NCBI RefSeq assembly: GCF_039522665.1
Contig: NZ_BAAADV010000001.1
Span: forward strand, 744,001-808,000
From: Natronoarchaeum mannanilyticum
GTDB lineage: Archaea > Halobacteriota > Halobacteria > Halobacteriales > Natronoarchaeaceae
Length of the DNA: 64,000 nucleotides
Direction of reading: 5' to 3'
A program made the translations under genes and the position numbers. Every line of letters starts with the position of its first letter. Position 1 is the first letter of the stretch. This document shows, piece by piece, positions 1-8,681 of the stretch. The notes below the pieces were generated by a model that searched no databases, was not told where the DNA came from, and saw nothing but the letters and a program-made list of their open reading frames with translations.

Positions 1-119
1 CGGGGCAAAAACTCTCCCCTCGCTGACGGACCGGGCGCCCCGTCGCGCCGGTGATCGACGCCGCGCGCGAGCGGGACGGCGTCAGAGGTTTAATGCCGAC
101 CGCGGCGAAACGACTTCCT

Positions 120-542
120 ATGATCGATACGGTCGTCGTCGCCACCGACGGGTCCGCGAGCGTCGAGCGCGCGGTCGACGTCGCGCTCGACCTGGCAACC
201 CGGTTCGACGCCGAAGTCCACGCGCTGTACGTGATCGACGAGAGCGAAGTCGACGGGTCGCCCGAGGAGTTGCGCGACGAGCTGCGCGACGCGCTCGAAG
301 AGAAAGGGCAGGACGCGCTCGACGCGGTGCGCGAGCGGACCGACCGCGAGATCGTCACCGACGTGCGCGAGGGGCGGCCCGCGGTCGAGATCTCGAACTA
401 CGCGCGCGAGCAGGACGCCGACGTCGTCGCGACCGGCACGCGCGGGCGCCACGGCGAGCACCGCTTCCTGCTCGGCAGCGTCGCCGAGCGCGTGGTGCGC
501 TCCTGTCCGGTGCCCGTGCTGTCGGTGCGCCAGCTCGCCTGA
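120..542 (+). CDS. Universal stress protein (UspA family)
   Basis: This is a single-domain universal stress protein of 140 residues, a cytoplasmic ATP-binding alpha/beta protein of the kind that haloarchaea carry in many copies. The first strand VVVATDGS near residue 5 and the C-terminal nucleotide-binding pattern G-T-R-G-R-H-G followed by LLGSVAERV (about residues 107-123) are the family hallmarks. I start at ATG 120 rather than an upstream in-frame codon, because the conserved fold begins at the M-I-D-T there and the upstream residues look untranslated. It stands alone, about 90 bases ahead of a DHH phosphoesterase gene on the same strand. The client or signal cannot be inferred. Confidence 0.93.
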   Translation: MIDTVVVATDGSASVERAVDVALDLATRFDAEVHALYVIDESEVDGSPEELRDELRDALEEKGQDALDAVRERTDREIVTDVREGRPAVEISNYAREQDADVVATGTRGRHGEHRFLLGSVAERVVRSCPVPVLSVRQLA

Positions 543-629
543 TCGGGCAACTACAGCCAGAGCGCCCACCGCGCCCGCCGCTTGCGACCAACCGGCGGCT
601 TCTTGCGTCCGCGGGCCACACCGGCCTAC

Positions 630-1739
630 ATGGACGACGATCTCATCGACGACGAGGAGCTCGCCGCGCCGCGCAAGTCCGTGCTGCCCGGCGAGGGCTT
701 TTTCGTCCCCGACTCGTTCGAGGAGGACTTAGAGGAGCAGGAGGCAGCCGAGGCGCTCGAGGGCGCCGAAGTCGCCGTAGTGGCTGATCCGGACGCCGAC
801 GGGCTGGCCTGCGTCGCCCTGCTCCGCGAAGTGTACGGCGAGGCCGCGCTCGTACCCGCCGGCCCCCACGACCTCGAAGAGGGGATGGAGTACGTCGCCG
901 AGTACGGCGAGGACGGCATCCGCGCGTTCGTCTGCGACCTCTGTCCCGACAAGTTCGAGTACGTCGACGAGGAGCTCGCCGCGCTGTCCGAGCGCGCGAG
1001 CGAGGTGCGCTGGTTCGACCACCACCAGTGGGACGACGACGTCGCCGCCGCGGTGCGCGACGCCGGCGTCGAGCTGGTCGTCGGCGAGTCCGACGAGGAG
1101 TGTACGGCCGACGTGGCGCTCCGCGAACTCGACCACGAGTTCCCGCGGCGCTTCCGCGAGCTCGCCGCCGTCACGCGGGACCACGACCTCTGGATTCGCG
1201 AGGACCCTCGCAGCGACGATCTGGCGGACTACTCCTACTGGTCGGAGCCCGAGGAGTACGTCGCGACGGTGCTCGAGCACGGACCCGACCTCCCGGAGGA
1301 CGTGCTGGCGTTCCTCGAGGAACAGCGCGTCGAGAAGGAGGACCTGATCGAGCGAGCGGTCGCCCGCGCCGAGTACGAGGAGATCGGTCCGTGGACGGTC
1401 GGGGTCACCTACGGCCGCTGCTCGCAAAACGAGGTCGCGGAAGCGATGCGCGAGGACGGCGCCGACGCCTCCGTGATCGTCAAACCGGCGGGCTCGGCGT
1501 CGATCCGCGGCACGGACGGCTTCGAGCTGTGCCACGAGGTCGCCGGCCAGGTCAACGGCGGCGGCCACCCGAAGGCGGCGGGCTGCAAGCCCGACATCTA
1601 CGACGACATGCTCGACTACGCCAACCACTGGACCTCCCGAGGCGCCACGACGAAACAGGTGATCCTCGACGCGTTCCGGAACGTCGTTCCGGAGGACTAC
1701 GAGGACGAAGAAAAGGACTCCTCGGCCGACGACGAGTAG
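630..1739 (+). CDS. DHH family phosphoesterase (RecJ/NrnA-like)
   Basis: A 369-residue DHH-superfamily phosphoesterase, expected to cleave phosphodiester bonds in single-stranded nucleic acid or short oligonucleotides using two metal ions. Visible motifs are D-P-D-A-D-G near residue 53, the D-H-H signature (W-F-D-H-H) near 128, and the DHHA1 substrate-binding motif N-G-G-G-H-P-K-A-A-G near 308. The first 35 residues and the last 15 are acidic and low in complexity. The start is ATG 630, since the in-frame upstream stretch is not protein-like. It is read toward the convergent DUF5807 gene with only one base between the stops. Family membership is firm. Whether it is an archaeal RecJ/GAN relative or a nanoRNase cannot be decided by eye. 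Confidence 0.9.
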   Translation: MDDDLIDDEELAAPRKSVLPGEGFFVPDSFEEDLEEQEAAEALEGAEVAVVADPDADGLACVALLREVYGEAALVPAGPHDLEEGMEYVAEYGEDGIRAFVCDLCPDKFEYVDEELAALSERASEVRWFDHHQWDDDVAAAVRDAGVELVVGESDEECTADVALRELDHEFPRRFRELAAVTRDHDLWIREDPRSDDLADYSYWSEPEEYVATVLEHGPDLPEDVLAFLEEQRVEKEDLIERAVARAEYEEIGPWTVGVTYGRCSQNEVAEAMREDGADASVIVKPAGSASIRGTDGFELCHEVAGQVNGGGHPKAAGCKPDIYDDMLDYANHWTSRGATTKQVILDAFRNVVPEDYEDEEKDSSADDE

Positions 1740-1740
1740 C

Positions 1741-2208
1741 TTACCGCTCGCCGGCGACCCACTTGTGGGAGTACGCGGCGCCACAGGCGCACTGGGCGTA
1801 CGCGTGGATCACGTCGCCCTCGCCGTAGAGGCCGCCGACGTCCTCGTTCTGTTCTTCGGCGAACGCGAAGACGAACCGCGCTTCGTGGCCGTCGGCATCA
1901 CTATCGTCGGCGTCACCACCATCGGCGTCCCCGCCGTCGGCGTCCGGACACGCGCCACCGGTGAGATCCTCGTGGATCTCGCCCTCCGCCCCCATCGCCT
2001 GCTTGGCGAAGCCCATCGCGTCGGTGCCCGTGGCGGCCTGAAAGGCGCTGCGGCCCGCCTCGCCCTCGACGACGATCAGCGTCCCGTCGGCGACGCGCTC
2101 GCCGTACTCGTCGAGCGTCGAGGGGTCGTCGACGGCGTCGTCCGCGACGTAGAAGGCGACGTCCTCGGGGCGCTGTCCGGCCAGAAACTCCTTGCGAGCG
2201 TCGGTCAT
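1741..2208 (-). CDS. DUF5807 family protein
   Basis: A 155-residue haloarchaeal protein that I recognise as DUF5807; no function is known. The N-terminal two thirds (opening M-T-D-A-R-K-E-F-L-A-G) form a compact domain. They are followed by a low-complexity run of D-A-D-G repeats at about residues 92-112, and a C-terminal piece with C-A-C-G and the ending H-K-W-V-A-G. A third cysteine sits in the G-G-A-C-P segment near residue 88, so a metal site is possible but not shown. It converges on the DHH phosphoesterase gene. The internal repeat lies in a linker, varies easily in length, and probably has no catalytic meaning. Confidence 0.8.
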   Translation of the reverse strand: MTDARKEFLAGQRPEDVAFYVADDAVDDPSTLDEYGERVADGTLIVVEGEAGRSAFQAATGTDAMGFAKQAMGAEGEIHEDLTGGACPDADGGDADGGDADDSDADGHEARFVFAFAEEQNEDVGGLYGEGDVIHAYAQCACGAAYSHKWVAGER

Positions 2209-2372
2209 ACCCGCCGTTTCGTCCGGACGGGGAAAAGCGGTGCGACCCGCGGCCGATCAGAGGAGTCAGGCGGAGAACCGGACGGAGGCGCCGTAACCGA
2301 CTTGTCACCCCTACTTGAACACGTTACGTAGGTAGCGGCAACGCGAATCCGGGCCACCGTCGGAGTTTCAGT

Positions 2373-2675
2373 ATGGATGGAACACACAGCAGCGCCGCCC
2401 GAGCGACCTCCGCAGACGAATCTCCCTCCGCCGGCCCCCGATCGTACGACGTCCCCGACGGCGAGTCGCCAAGCCGAACGGTCGTCACGGCGGTCGCCGA
2501 CGCGCTCGACGTCGATCCGCTGTCGCTGCCGCCGCTGTACGACGCGATCGACCCGGACGCGCTCGATGCCTTTCTCGACTCGATAGAGGGATCGGATCAC
2601 CGCCTGACGTTCTCCTACGCCGGCGTGTCCGTCGAGTTCGACGGTGCGAGCCGCCTGTGGATCAGTCGAGCGTGA
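2373..2675 (+). CDS. HalOD1 output domain protein
   Basis: A 100-residue protein consisting essentially of one HalOD1 domain (about residues 25-98), a haloarchaeal output module seen at the end of sensor proteins and, as here, alone. Recognisable segments are the P-S-R-T-V-V-T-A-V-A-D-A-L-D helix, the P-L-S-L-P-P-L-Y-D-A-I-D-P-D-A-L segment, and the closing strand pair F-S-Y-A-G-V-S-V-E-F. The first 24 residues are poorly conserved. It is a single-gene unit between DUF5807, which is divergent, and the repeat field beside tRNA-Arg. Its partner or ligand is unknown. Confidence 0.82.
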   Translation: MDGTHSSAARATSADESPSAGPRSYDVPDGESPSRTVVTAVADALDVDPLSLPPLYDAIDPDALDAFLDSIEGSDHRLTFSYAGVSVEFDGASRLWISRA

Positions 2676-2701
2676 AGCGCGGTCAGTTTGACTGCCGGAA
2701 A

Positions 2702-3035
2702 CGTCCGGACGCTACATTCTCCTCGCGCTCACGAGGCGATCGACCTCCGTGTCGCTCGCCGTTAGTTCGCACAAATGTAGCGTCCGGACGGCGTCTCACG
2801 CGAGCGGTAGCGAGCGTGAGGCTCGGCCGGTCGTGACTGAACGACTGAAAGGAGTGAAGGAACGTCCGGACGGCGATTTGAACTCGCCGAGACGGTCGGC
2901 CTCGCTTCGCTCGGCCGCTGCGACTCGCCTGCTCAAAATCTCCTCGTCGACGCATAAGCGCTCACGAGGTGAGCGACACGGAGGTCGCTCACCGTTAGTT
3001 CGCGCAAAATGTAGCGTCCGGACGGCGATTTGAAC
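2702..3035. repeat. Fold-back repeats and tRNA-Arg 3'-end copy
   Basis: This is the non-coding stretch beside tRNA-Arg. The 17-mer CGTCCGGACGCTACATT at 2702-2718 recurs inverted at 2774-2790 and again, in the same orientation as the latter, at 3008-3024, where it overlaps the tRNA 3' end. Bases 2863-2883 are identical to the last 21 bases of the tRNA (3015-3035: discriminator, acceptor strand, T arm). The blocks just upstream of the second and third 17-mers (about 2727-2773 and 2961-3007) are also related, except that an inner segment containing GACCTCCGTGTCGC is flipped to its reverse complement in one of them. A small hairpin sits at 2795-2820. Confidence 0.8.
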
Positions 3036-3087
3036 GCCGGTCCCTGGCTCCGCAAGCCAAGAGGATAGTCCACTACCCTATCCGGAC
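3015..3087 (-). tRNA. tRNA-Arg (GCG anticodon)
   Basis: A 73-base cloverleaf on the minus strand. The acceptor strands GTCCGGA (complement of 3081-3087) and TCCGGAC (complement of 3016-3022) pair fully, with G as discriminator at 3015. The anticodon arm TTGGC-TTGCGGA-GCCAG places GCG in the loop, reading CGC. The T arm is GGCG-TTCAAAT-CGCC inside a five-pair stem. CCA is not encoded. No intron is visible. Confidence 0.95.
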
Positions 3088-3238
3088 TCATCTCTACGTA
3101 TCCCGCGTTTACTTAAAGGGATTACGATACGGGGGCGGAGTGCCACTGAGTGACGGTGCCGTCGGGGGAATCGCCGACGCTCAAACGGTCGTTTGAGTCA
3201 ACGGCATTCACTTCATACTGGCGCGAGTACGTCCGAGT

Positions 3239-3844
3239 ATGAACCGACGAACGCTCCTGTACCAGTGCGCCGGTGCCGGTGCGGCGGCGACGCTGGCGGG
3301 CTGCATCGCGGACCGACCGGGAGCCGGGGGTGACGACGCCGAGCCCGAGGAGCAGCCGCTCGCGACCGACGGCGGAAACGAGTCGACCGACGACGACTCG
3401 AACGGAGACGAGGGAAACGACGGCGACGACGAATCGGATGATGGCGACGACGAATCGGACGGCAACGCGACCGACGGTGGCATGTCCTCGCCCGAACTCG
3501 TCGGCACGGACGTCGAGACGCACGGTGACGCCGACGAGGCGCGCGACGAAGCCGAGATCGCGTTCGGCGATGAATCCGTGACCGTCGAGGGGACGATATC
3601 GGCGCCGACGCCGAACTACGAGGCCGCGGTGAAAGAGGCCGAGTACAGCGAGGCGGACGACGAGTTCCGAGTGACGATGACGACACGCGAACGAGACACT
3701 GACGGAATGAGCATCCAGCCGATCACGGGGAAAGAGTACACGCTGGAGGCCACCTTCGACGGCGGGACGCCGATCCACGTCACGGTGCGCCACGAGACGC
3801 CCGGCGGCGAGACGACGACCGTCGCCGAGGGCTCACGCCGGTAG
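3239..3844 (+). CDS. Predicted haloarchaeal lipoprotein
   Basis: A 201-residue secreted protein of unknown function. It begins M-N-R-R-T-L-L-Y with a short hydrophobic stretch and a lipobox L-A-G-C near residue 21, so it is probably anchored to the outer face of the membrane by lipidation. Residues 25-85 are an acidic, Asp/Asn/Gly-rich linker with repeated D-D-E-S-D-G units. The C-terminal 110 residues look folded (E-L-V-G-T-D-V-E-T-H near 86, then beta-rich segments). It stands alone between tRNA-Arg and the rpa gene. I do not recognise the domain. Confidence 0.75.
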   Translation: MNRRTLLYQCAGAGAAATLAGCIADRPGAGGDDAEPEEQPLATDGGNESTDDDSNGDEGNDGDDESDDGDDESDGNATDGGMSSPELVGTDVETHGDADEARDEAEIAFGDESVTVEGTISAPTPNYEAAVKEAEYSEADDEFRVTMTTRERDTDGMSIQPITGKEYTLEATFDGGTPIHVTVRHETPGGETTTVAEGSRR

Positions 3845-4021
3845 CGCGACGCGCCGCAGGTTTTTCTACGAGGGGGCGGCGACGCCCCAGTGTGATCCCC
3901 AGTACCCCCGAGACGGCGCCGCTCCGGTCGAACGCCGATGCGAGGAAAATCGCACGAGGGCGGCGCCGTGCCCGGCAAGGACAACGCTTAACCGGAGCCC
4001 ACACCACCACAGACTACTAGA

Positions 4022-5542
4022 ATGGGAGCTATCGAGGACGTATACGAAGACCTCGACGCCGACGTGGACCTGGAAAAGTTCCGGGAGGCCGTCGAGGCCA
4101 AGGTCGACCAGATGGGCGGGCTGGCCGACGAGGAGACCGCGGCGATGCTCGTCGCCCACGAGGTCAACGACGAGGAGGTCAACGGCATCGCCGACATCGA
4201 GCCGGGGATGGAGGAAGTGAAGTTCATCGCCAAGGTGATCGACGTCGGGGAGCTGCGCACGTTCGAGCGCGACGACGAAGAACAACCCGAGGGGCAGGTG
4301 ATCAACGTCGAAGTCGCCGACGAGACGGGGAGCCTGCGGGCGGCGTTCTGGGACGAGCGCGCGGAAGCCGTCAAGAACGAACTCGAGGAGGGCGACGTGC
4401 TGCGCATCAAGGGCCGGCCCAAGGAGGGGTTCAACGGGATCGAGGTCAGCGTCGACGACGCCGAGCCCGACGACGACGTCGAGGTCGACGTCGCGATCAC
4501 CGACACCTACCGGGTCGAGGATCTCTCACTCGGGCTCTCGGACGTCGACCTGGCCGGGCTGGTGCTCGACACCGAGTCCGTCCGGACGTTCGACCGCGAC
4601 GACGGCAGCGAGGGGAAGGTCGCGAACCTCGTGCTCGGCGACCCGACGGGGAAGATTCGCGTGACGATGTGGGACGAGCGCGCCGATCGCGCCGAGGAGA
4701 TCGAGCCCGGCACCTCCGTCGAGGTCGTCGACGGCTACGTCCGGGAGCGCGACGGCTCGCTGGAACTGCACGTCGGCGATCGGGGCGCCGTCGAGGAGAT
4801 CGACGAGGAGATCGAGTACGAGCCCGAGCGGACGCCGATCGACACCGTCGAGATGGGCCAGACTGTCGATCTCGCCGGCGTCGTCCGCTCCGCGGACCCC
4901 AAGCGAACCTTCGACCGCGACGACGGCAGCGAGGGGCAGGTCCGGAACATCCGCGTGCAGGACGACAGCGGCGACATCCGCGTCGCGCTGTGGGGCGAGA
5001 AGGCCGACAAGGAGATCGCGCCGGGCGACGAGGTCGCGCTGGCCGACGTGGAGATCCAGGACGGCTGGCAGGACGACCTCGAAGCGTCGGCGGGCTGGCA
5101 GTCGACGGTCACGGTGCTCGAGGACGCCTCGATCGACGCCGGCGGAGCGGGCGAGGGCGCAGGCGGTTCGAGCGCCGACAGCGGCGCCGACCAGACGCTC
5201 GGCTCGTTCGAGGACGGCGGCAGCGCAGGCGGCGACGACGCGGCCGCCGCGTCGGACGCCGACGGCGGGGCGAGCGCGGACGCGTCGGCGTCCGGCGGCG
5301 ACGGAGCGGACGCCGGCGGCGAGACCGCGGTCGCGGCCAACGGCGGCGGCGGCGCGGCGCTCGCGGACGGCGAGCAAACCGAGTTCACGGGAACCGTCGT
5401 GCAGGCCGGCGACCCCGTGGTGCTGGACGACGGCGAGGAGACGATCAGCGTCGAGACCGACGCCGACGTCCACCTCGGCCAGGAAGTGACCGCGCGCGGC
5501 GAACTCCGGGACGGCCGGCTGGACGCCGACGACGTGTTCTGA
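4022..5542 (+). CDS. rpa2: Replication protein A (OB-fold ssDNA-binding)
   Basis: A 506-residue single-stranded DNA-binding protein. After an N-terminal helical region (about 1-50) there are three repeated OB folds, visible as the recurring pattern R-T-F-D/E-R-D-D-G-S-E-G near residues 80, 185 and 297, each followed by V-x-D-x-T/S-G-x-I/L-R-x-A/T-x-W. A long Gly/Ala/Asp-rich linker (about 370-450) precedes a short final beta domain. It should coat ssDNA during replication and repair. It heads a same-strand group with a histone doublet and a deacetylase-like gene. The symbol follows what I recall of the Haloferax volcanii gene next to its histone gene, and is less certain than the function. 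Confidence 0.9.
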   Translation: MGAIEDVYEDLDADVDLEKFREAVEAKVDQMGGLADEETAAMLVAHEVNDEEVNGIADIEPGMEEVKFIAKVIDVGELRTFERDDEEQPEGQVINVEVADETGSLRAAFWDERAEAVKNELEEGDVLRIKGRPKEGFNGIEVSVDDAEPDDDVEVDVAITDTYRVEDLSLGLSDVDLAGLVLDTESVRTFDRDDGSEGKVANLVLGDPTGKIRVTMWDERADRAEEIEPGTSVEVVDGYVRERDGSLELHVGDRGAVEEIDEEIEYEPERTPIDTVEMGQTVDLAGVVRSADPKRTFDRDDGSEGQVRNIRVQDDSGDIRVALWGEKADKEIAPGDEVALADVEIQDGWQDDLEASAGWQSTVTVLEDASIDAGGAGEGAGGSSADSGADQTLGSFEDGGSAGGDDAAAASDADGGASADASASGGDGADAGGETAVAANGGGGAALADGEQTEFTGTVVQAGDPVVLDDGEETISVETDADVHLGQEVTARGELRDGRLDADDVF

Positions 5543-5652
5543 GCGCGCCGACGCGGTGGATTCGGCGCCAAACGACGGATTCTCAGCCCGTTTCACCGGC
5601 GGAAACGATCGCTACGGAAAAGGTTAAGGAGCCCACTTCCCCGAATTTGGGT

Positions 5653-6084
5653 ATGAGCGTCGAGTTACCGTTTGCGCCCGTGGACACGATCATCCGTCGG
5701 AACGCAGGCGAGTTGCGCGTCAGCGCCGAGGCCGCCGAGGAGCTCGCCCACCGGATCCAGCTTCGCGGCGCCGAGCTGGCCGAGGACGCCGCCGACCGCG
5801 CGACCGAGGACGGGCGCAAGACGCTGATGGCCGAGGATTTCGGCGTCGAGAACGTCGTCGACAAGGACGACCTGACGCTCCCGATCGCGCCGATCGACCG
5901 CATCGCGCGCATCGACATCGACGACTCCTACCGCGTCGCGATGGACGCCAGGATCGCGCTGGCCGACATCTTAGAGGACTACGCCGACAACGTCGCAGCC
6001 GCGGCGGCGACGCTCGCGAGACACGCCGACCGGCGAACAGTCAAGGCCGAGGACATCCAAACGTACTTCGAGCTGTTCGAATGA
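5653..6084 (+). CDS. Archaeal histone (two-fold doublet)
   Basis: A 143-residue histone composed of two histone folds in one chain, the usual haloarchaeal form. The first fold opens M-S-V-E-L-P-F-A-P-V-D-T-I-I-R-R (residues 1-16) and the second opens L-T-L-P-I-A-P-I-D-R-I-A-R near residue 76 and ends A-E-D-I-Q-T-Y-F at the C terminus. It is acidic overall, as expected in a salt-in cytoplasm. ATG 5653 fits both the family start and a position about 110 bases after the rpa stop. A frame with no stops continues upstream through rpa, but it encodes arginine-rich nonsense. The next gene begins one base after this stop. Confidence 0.95.
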   Translation: MSVELPFAPVDTIIRRNAGELRVSAEAAEELAHRIQLRGAELAEDAADRATEDGRKTLMAEDFGVENVVDKDDLTLPIAPIDRIARIDIDDSYRVAMDARIALADILEDYADNVAAAAATLARHADRRTVKAEDIQTYFELFE

Positions 6085-6085
6085 G

Positions 6086-7102
6086 ATGAGATTCGGCTAC
6101 AGCGAGACGTGCCTCGACCACGACACCGGCGACCGCCACCCCGAGACGCCGGACCGCCTGCGCGCGATCCGCGAGGGGCTCAAGCGCAAGCACGGCGTCG
6201 AGTACGTCGACGCCGATCCGGCCGACGTCGAGACGGTGAAAGCGATCCACGACGACGACTACGTCGAGGAGTTCCGCGAGTTCTGCGCCGACGGCGGCGG
6301 CGACTGGGACCCCGACACCGTCGCCGTCGAGGCGACGTGGGACGCTGCGCTCCAGAGCGCCGGGCTCTCGGCGTGGGCAGCCGAGCGCGCGATGGCCGGT
6401 GATCGCGGCCGCTCGACGCCGTTCGCGCTCGGGCGCCCGCCGGGCCACCACGCCGTCGTCGACGACGCCATGGGGTTTTGTTTCGTGAACAACGTCGCCG
6501 TGGCGGCCCAGCACGCCCTCGACGAGACGGCGGCCGAATCGGTCGCGATCGTCGACTGGGACGTCCACCACGGCAACGGGACGCAGGACATCTTCTACGA
6601 GCGCGACGACGTCTTCTTCTGCTCGACGCACGAGGAAGGGATCTATCCGGGGACGGGCGGCACCGGCGAGACGGGGTCCGGCGACGGCGAGGGAACGACG
6701 CTGAACCTCCCGCTGCCCGCGGGCGCCGGCGACGCCGAGTTCGCCGCCGCGTTCGAGCGGGCCGTCGAGCCGGCCGTCGAGGCGTTCGACCCCGATCTGT
6801 TGCTGGTGAGCGCCGGCTTCGACGCCCACCGCCACGACCCGATCTCGCGGCTGCGCGTCTCGACCGACGGATACGGCGTTCTCACCGGCCAACTGCGGAG
6901 TCTCGCGGATCGGACCGACGCCGCGCTCGCCTTCGTCCTCGAAGGCGGGTACGGGCTCGACGTGCTCGCGGAGGGCGTCGCGATGGTCCACGAAGTGTTC
7001 GACGGGCTCGACCCCGTCCAGCCCGACGGCGACGTCGACGAGGACGTCGAGGAGCTGCTGACGGGGCTGCGCTCGCGACACCCGCTGCTGACCGGCACGT
7101 AG
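6086..7102 (+). CDS. Histone deacetylase family enzyme
   Basis: A 338-residue class II-type zinc deacylase. The catalytic architecture is intact: P-P-G-H-H-A near residue 121 (His pair), the metal ligands in D-W-D-V-H-H-G-N-G near 157, the S-A-G-F-D-A-H metal/loop motif near 245, and the C-terminal L-E-G-G-Y-G near 290. It begins one base after the histone stop, so co-transcription is very likely. That context suggests removal of acetyl groups from histone or other lysines. Family members also include acetoin-utilisation and polyamine deacetylases, so the substrate is inferred. Confidence 0.92.
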   Translation: MRFGYSETCLDHDTGDRHPETPDRLRAIREGLKRKHGVEYVDADPADVETVKAIHDDDYVEEFREFCADGGGDWDPDTVAVEATWDAALQSAGLSAWAAERAMAGDRGRSTPFALGRPPGHHAVVDDAMGFCFVNNVAVAAQHALDETAAESVAIVDWDVHHGNGTQDIFYERDDVFFCSTHEEGIYPGTGGTGETGSGDGEGTTLNLPLPAGAGDAEFAAAFERAVEPAVEAFDPDLLLVSAGFDAHRHDPISRLRVSTDGYGVLTGQLRSLADRTDAALAFVLEGGYGLDVLAEGVAMVHEVFDGLDPVQPDGDVDEDVEELLTGLRSRHPLLTGT

Positions 7103-7143
7103 TTCGCGGGGCTGCAGAAAGCTAGTTCCGAGCGACCGATTTC

Positions 7144-8505
7144 TCAGGGTTCGGGATCGAAGTACCGCGCCAGTTCGACGCCGAACTCCTCGGCCAGCGC
7201 CGCGATCTCCTCGCCGACCAGCACGTCGTAGTCGTCTTCGAGGGCGCTTTCGACGTGCGTCCCGAGGCGGACGTCGAGCAGCCGGTCGCTGTGCAGGAAC
7301 GCCGCGGCGGTGTGGAACTCCCGCTCCCGCTCCACGACGTAGCGACCGTCCTCGATGAACGGCCCGTAGGCGTCCGGATCGTCGGCGTACTTCTCGTAGA
7401 AGCCGGTCGCGTGGTCTCGCACGTGGACCGGCGGCCCCTCGTGGCGCTCGATCGTCGGCCGCTCTGCGACGCCGAGTTCGGCCAGCAGGACGGCCCGCTC
7501 GTCGGCGAACGCCGTCGAGCGCATCACGTCGAACCCGCGCCGGTCGAGGTCCTCGGCGACGCCGTCGAGCGAACGCGCGAGCTGCGGGTAGAGCTGGTCC
7601 TCCACGACGTCGGGCGCCGCGAACCGGATCGCGACGGGCGTCGTTTCCCGATCGTCGATAGCGGCTTCGACGTCGTCGGGCGAAAAGCGGTCGGGCTCGT
7701 CGGGGAAAAACAGCTCCTCGCGCGGGTCGTCGAGCAGATCGCGCGCGTAGTGCTGCAGGCGGGCGACGTTCTCGGCCGACAGCACCGCCGCGACGTTGCG
7801 ACCGGGGTCGGTCGGGTCGATCACGACCAGCGGGTCGTCGAACGTCTCCGCGGCGTGGCCCTCGGGGTCGAGTTCGACCGGCGGATGCCACTCGGCGGCG
7901 GCCTCGACGAGCTCGCGGAAGCCGCCGTACTCCAGCACGAGCAGTTCGGTGAGGTAGCCGCTGAACCCCCGGGTCCGGAGGTCGCTGCCGTACGCGCCGA
8001 TCCCCGTCAGGAACTGCTTGGCGAGCCGAACGTCCGCGGCGAGGTCGTCGTCGAGGCGCTCGGCGACGTACTCGGTGTGGAACGGCGTCCGGTCGACGGC
8101 CGACCGGATCGCCGCGGCGTCGTCGACGTCGTAACACGGCACCAGATCGACGTCGAACCCGTCGACGCTGCCCTTGACGTAGGGGTGCTCGGCGTACTCC
8201 TCGTGGCCCTCCGGCAGGACGCTGTGGCCGACCTCGAGGCCGTACTCCTCGAGTTCCTCGCGGTCGAGATCGGTCGGGAACCGGACGAACACGTCGACGT
8301 CCCGGTCGCCGCTGATCCACGTCCCCCGGGCCGTGCTGCCGACCTGCAGCACGTCGGCGTCGACCGGCAGCGCCGCGATGGCGCGCTCGGCGCGCTCGCG
8401 GAGCTCGTCGGCGACCGACTCCATCCGCTCGCGCTCCGCCGGCGACGGGTCGATCTCCTCGCGCACCGCGGCGACGGCGGCCTCGAAGTCCTCGGCGTCG
8501 CTCAT
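7144..8505 (-). CDS. cca: CCA-adding enzyme (tRNA nucleotidyltransferase)
   Basis: A 453-residue archaeal class I CCA-adding enzyme, which adds or repairs the CCA end of tRNAs from CTP and ATP. The nucleotidyltransferase signature V-G-S-T-A-R-G-T-W followed by R-D-V-D-V-F-V (catalytic aspartates, about residues 56-73) and the third carboxylate in V-D-L-V-P-C-Y near 118 are present. The central segment Y-G-S-D-L-R-T-R-G-F-S-G-Y and a long C-terminal domain match the archaeal family length. It is divergent from tRNA-Asn; none of the tRNA genes in this window encodes CCA, so the host needs this enzyme. Confidence 0.95.
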   Translation of the reverse strand: MSDAEDFEAAVAAVREEIDPSPAERERMESVADELRERAERAIAALPVDADVLQVGSTARGTWISGDRDVDVFVRFPTDLDREELEEYGLEVGHSVLPEGHEEYAEHPYVKGSVDGFDVDLVPCYDVDDAAAIRSAVDRTPFHTEYVAERLDDDLAADVRLAKQFLTGIGAYGSDLRTRGFSGYLTELLVLEYGGFRELVEAAAEWHPPVELDPEGHAAETFDDPLVVIDPTDPGRNVAAVLSAENVARLQHYARDLLDDPREELFFPDEPDRFSPDDVEAAIDDRETTPVAIRFAAPDVVEDQLYPQLARSLDGVAEDLDRRGFDVMRSTAFADERAVLLAELGVAERPTIERHEGPPVHVRDHATGFYEKYADDPDAYGPFIEDGRYVVEREREFHTAAAFLHSDRLLDVRLGTHVESALEDDYDVLVGEEIAALAEEFGVELARYFDPEP

Positions 8506-8608
8506 CGCGTCGCGATTGCGCCGCGCCGCGTGAAAGGGTATCGATGCCCGACCGCGAGGGAAAACGAAAGCCCTATCAAAACCACCCGACTACATCGGAG
8601 TGCAACGG

Positions 8609-8681
8609 GCCGCCGTAGCTCAGTTGGTAGAGCACCTGGTTGTTACCCAGGTTGTCCCAGGTTCGAGCCCTGGCGGTGGCG
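8609..8681 (+). tRNA. tRNA-Asn (GTT anticodon)
   Basis: A 73-base cloverleaf. Acceptor GCCGCCG (8609-8615) pairs with CGGTGGC (8674-8680) with one G-T wobble; the discriminator is G at 8681. The anticodon arm CCTGG-TTGTTAC-CCAGG gives GTT. The T arm is CCAGG-TTCGAGC-CCTGG. CCA is not encoded. Confidence 0.96.

Noticed and set aside
3239-3844. Halocyanin or other copper protein
   Set aside because: The lipobox and acidic linker would fit, but there is no Cys-His-Met copper pattern in the folded part.
4669-6084. A long N-terminal extension of the histone
   Set aside because: The open frame before ATG 5653 overlaps rpa in another frame and encodes low-complexity Arg-rich sequence; the histone fold starts right at 5653.
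6041-8320. A 759-codon frame opposite the deacetylase and CCA enzyme genes
   Set aside because: This is a high-G+C antisense frame with Arg/Pro/Gly-biased composition and no motif, overlapping two certain genes.
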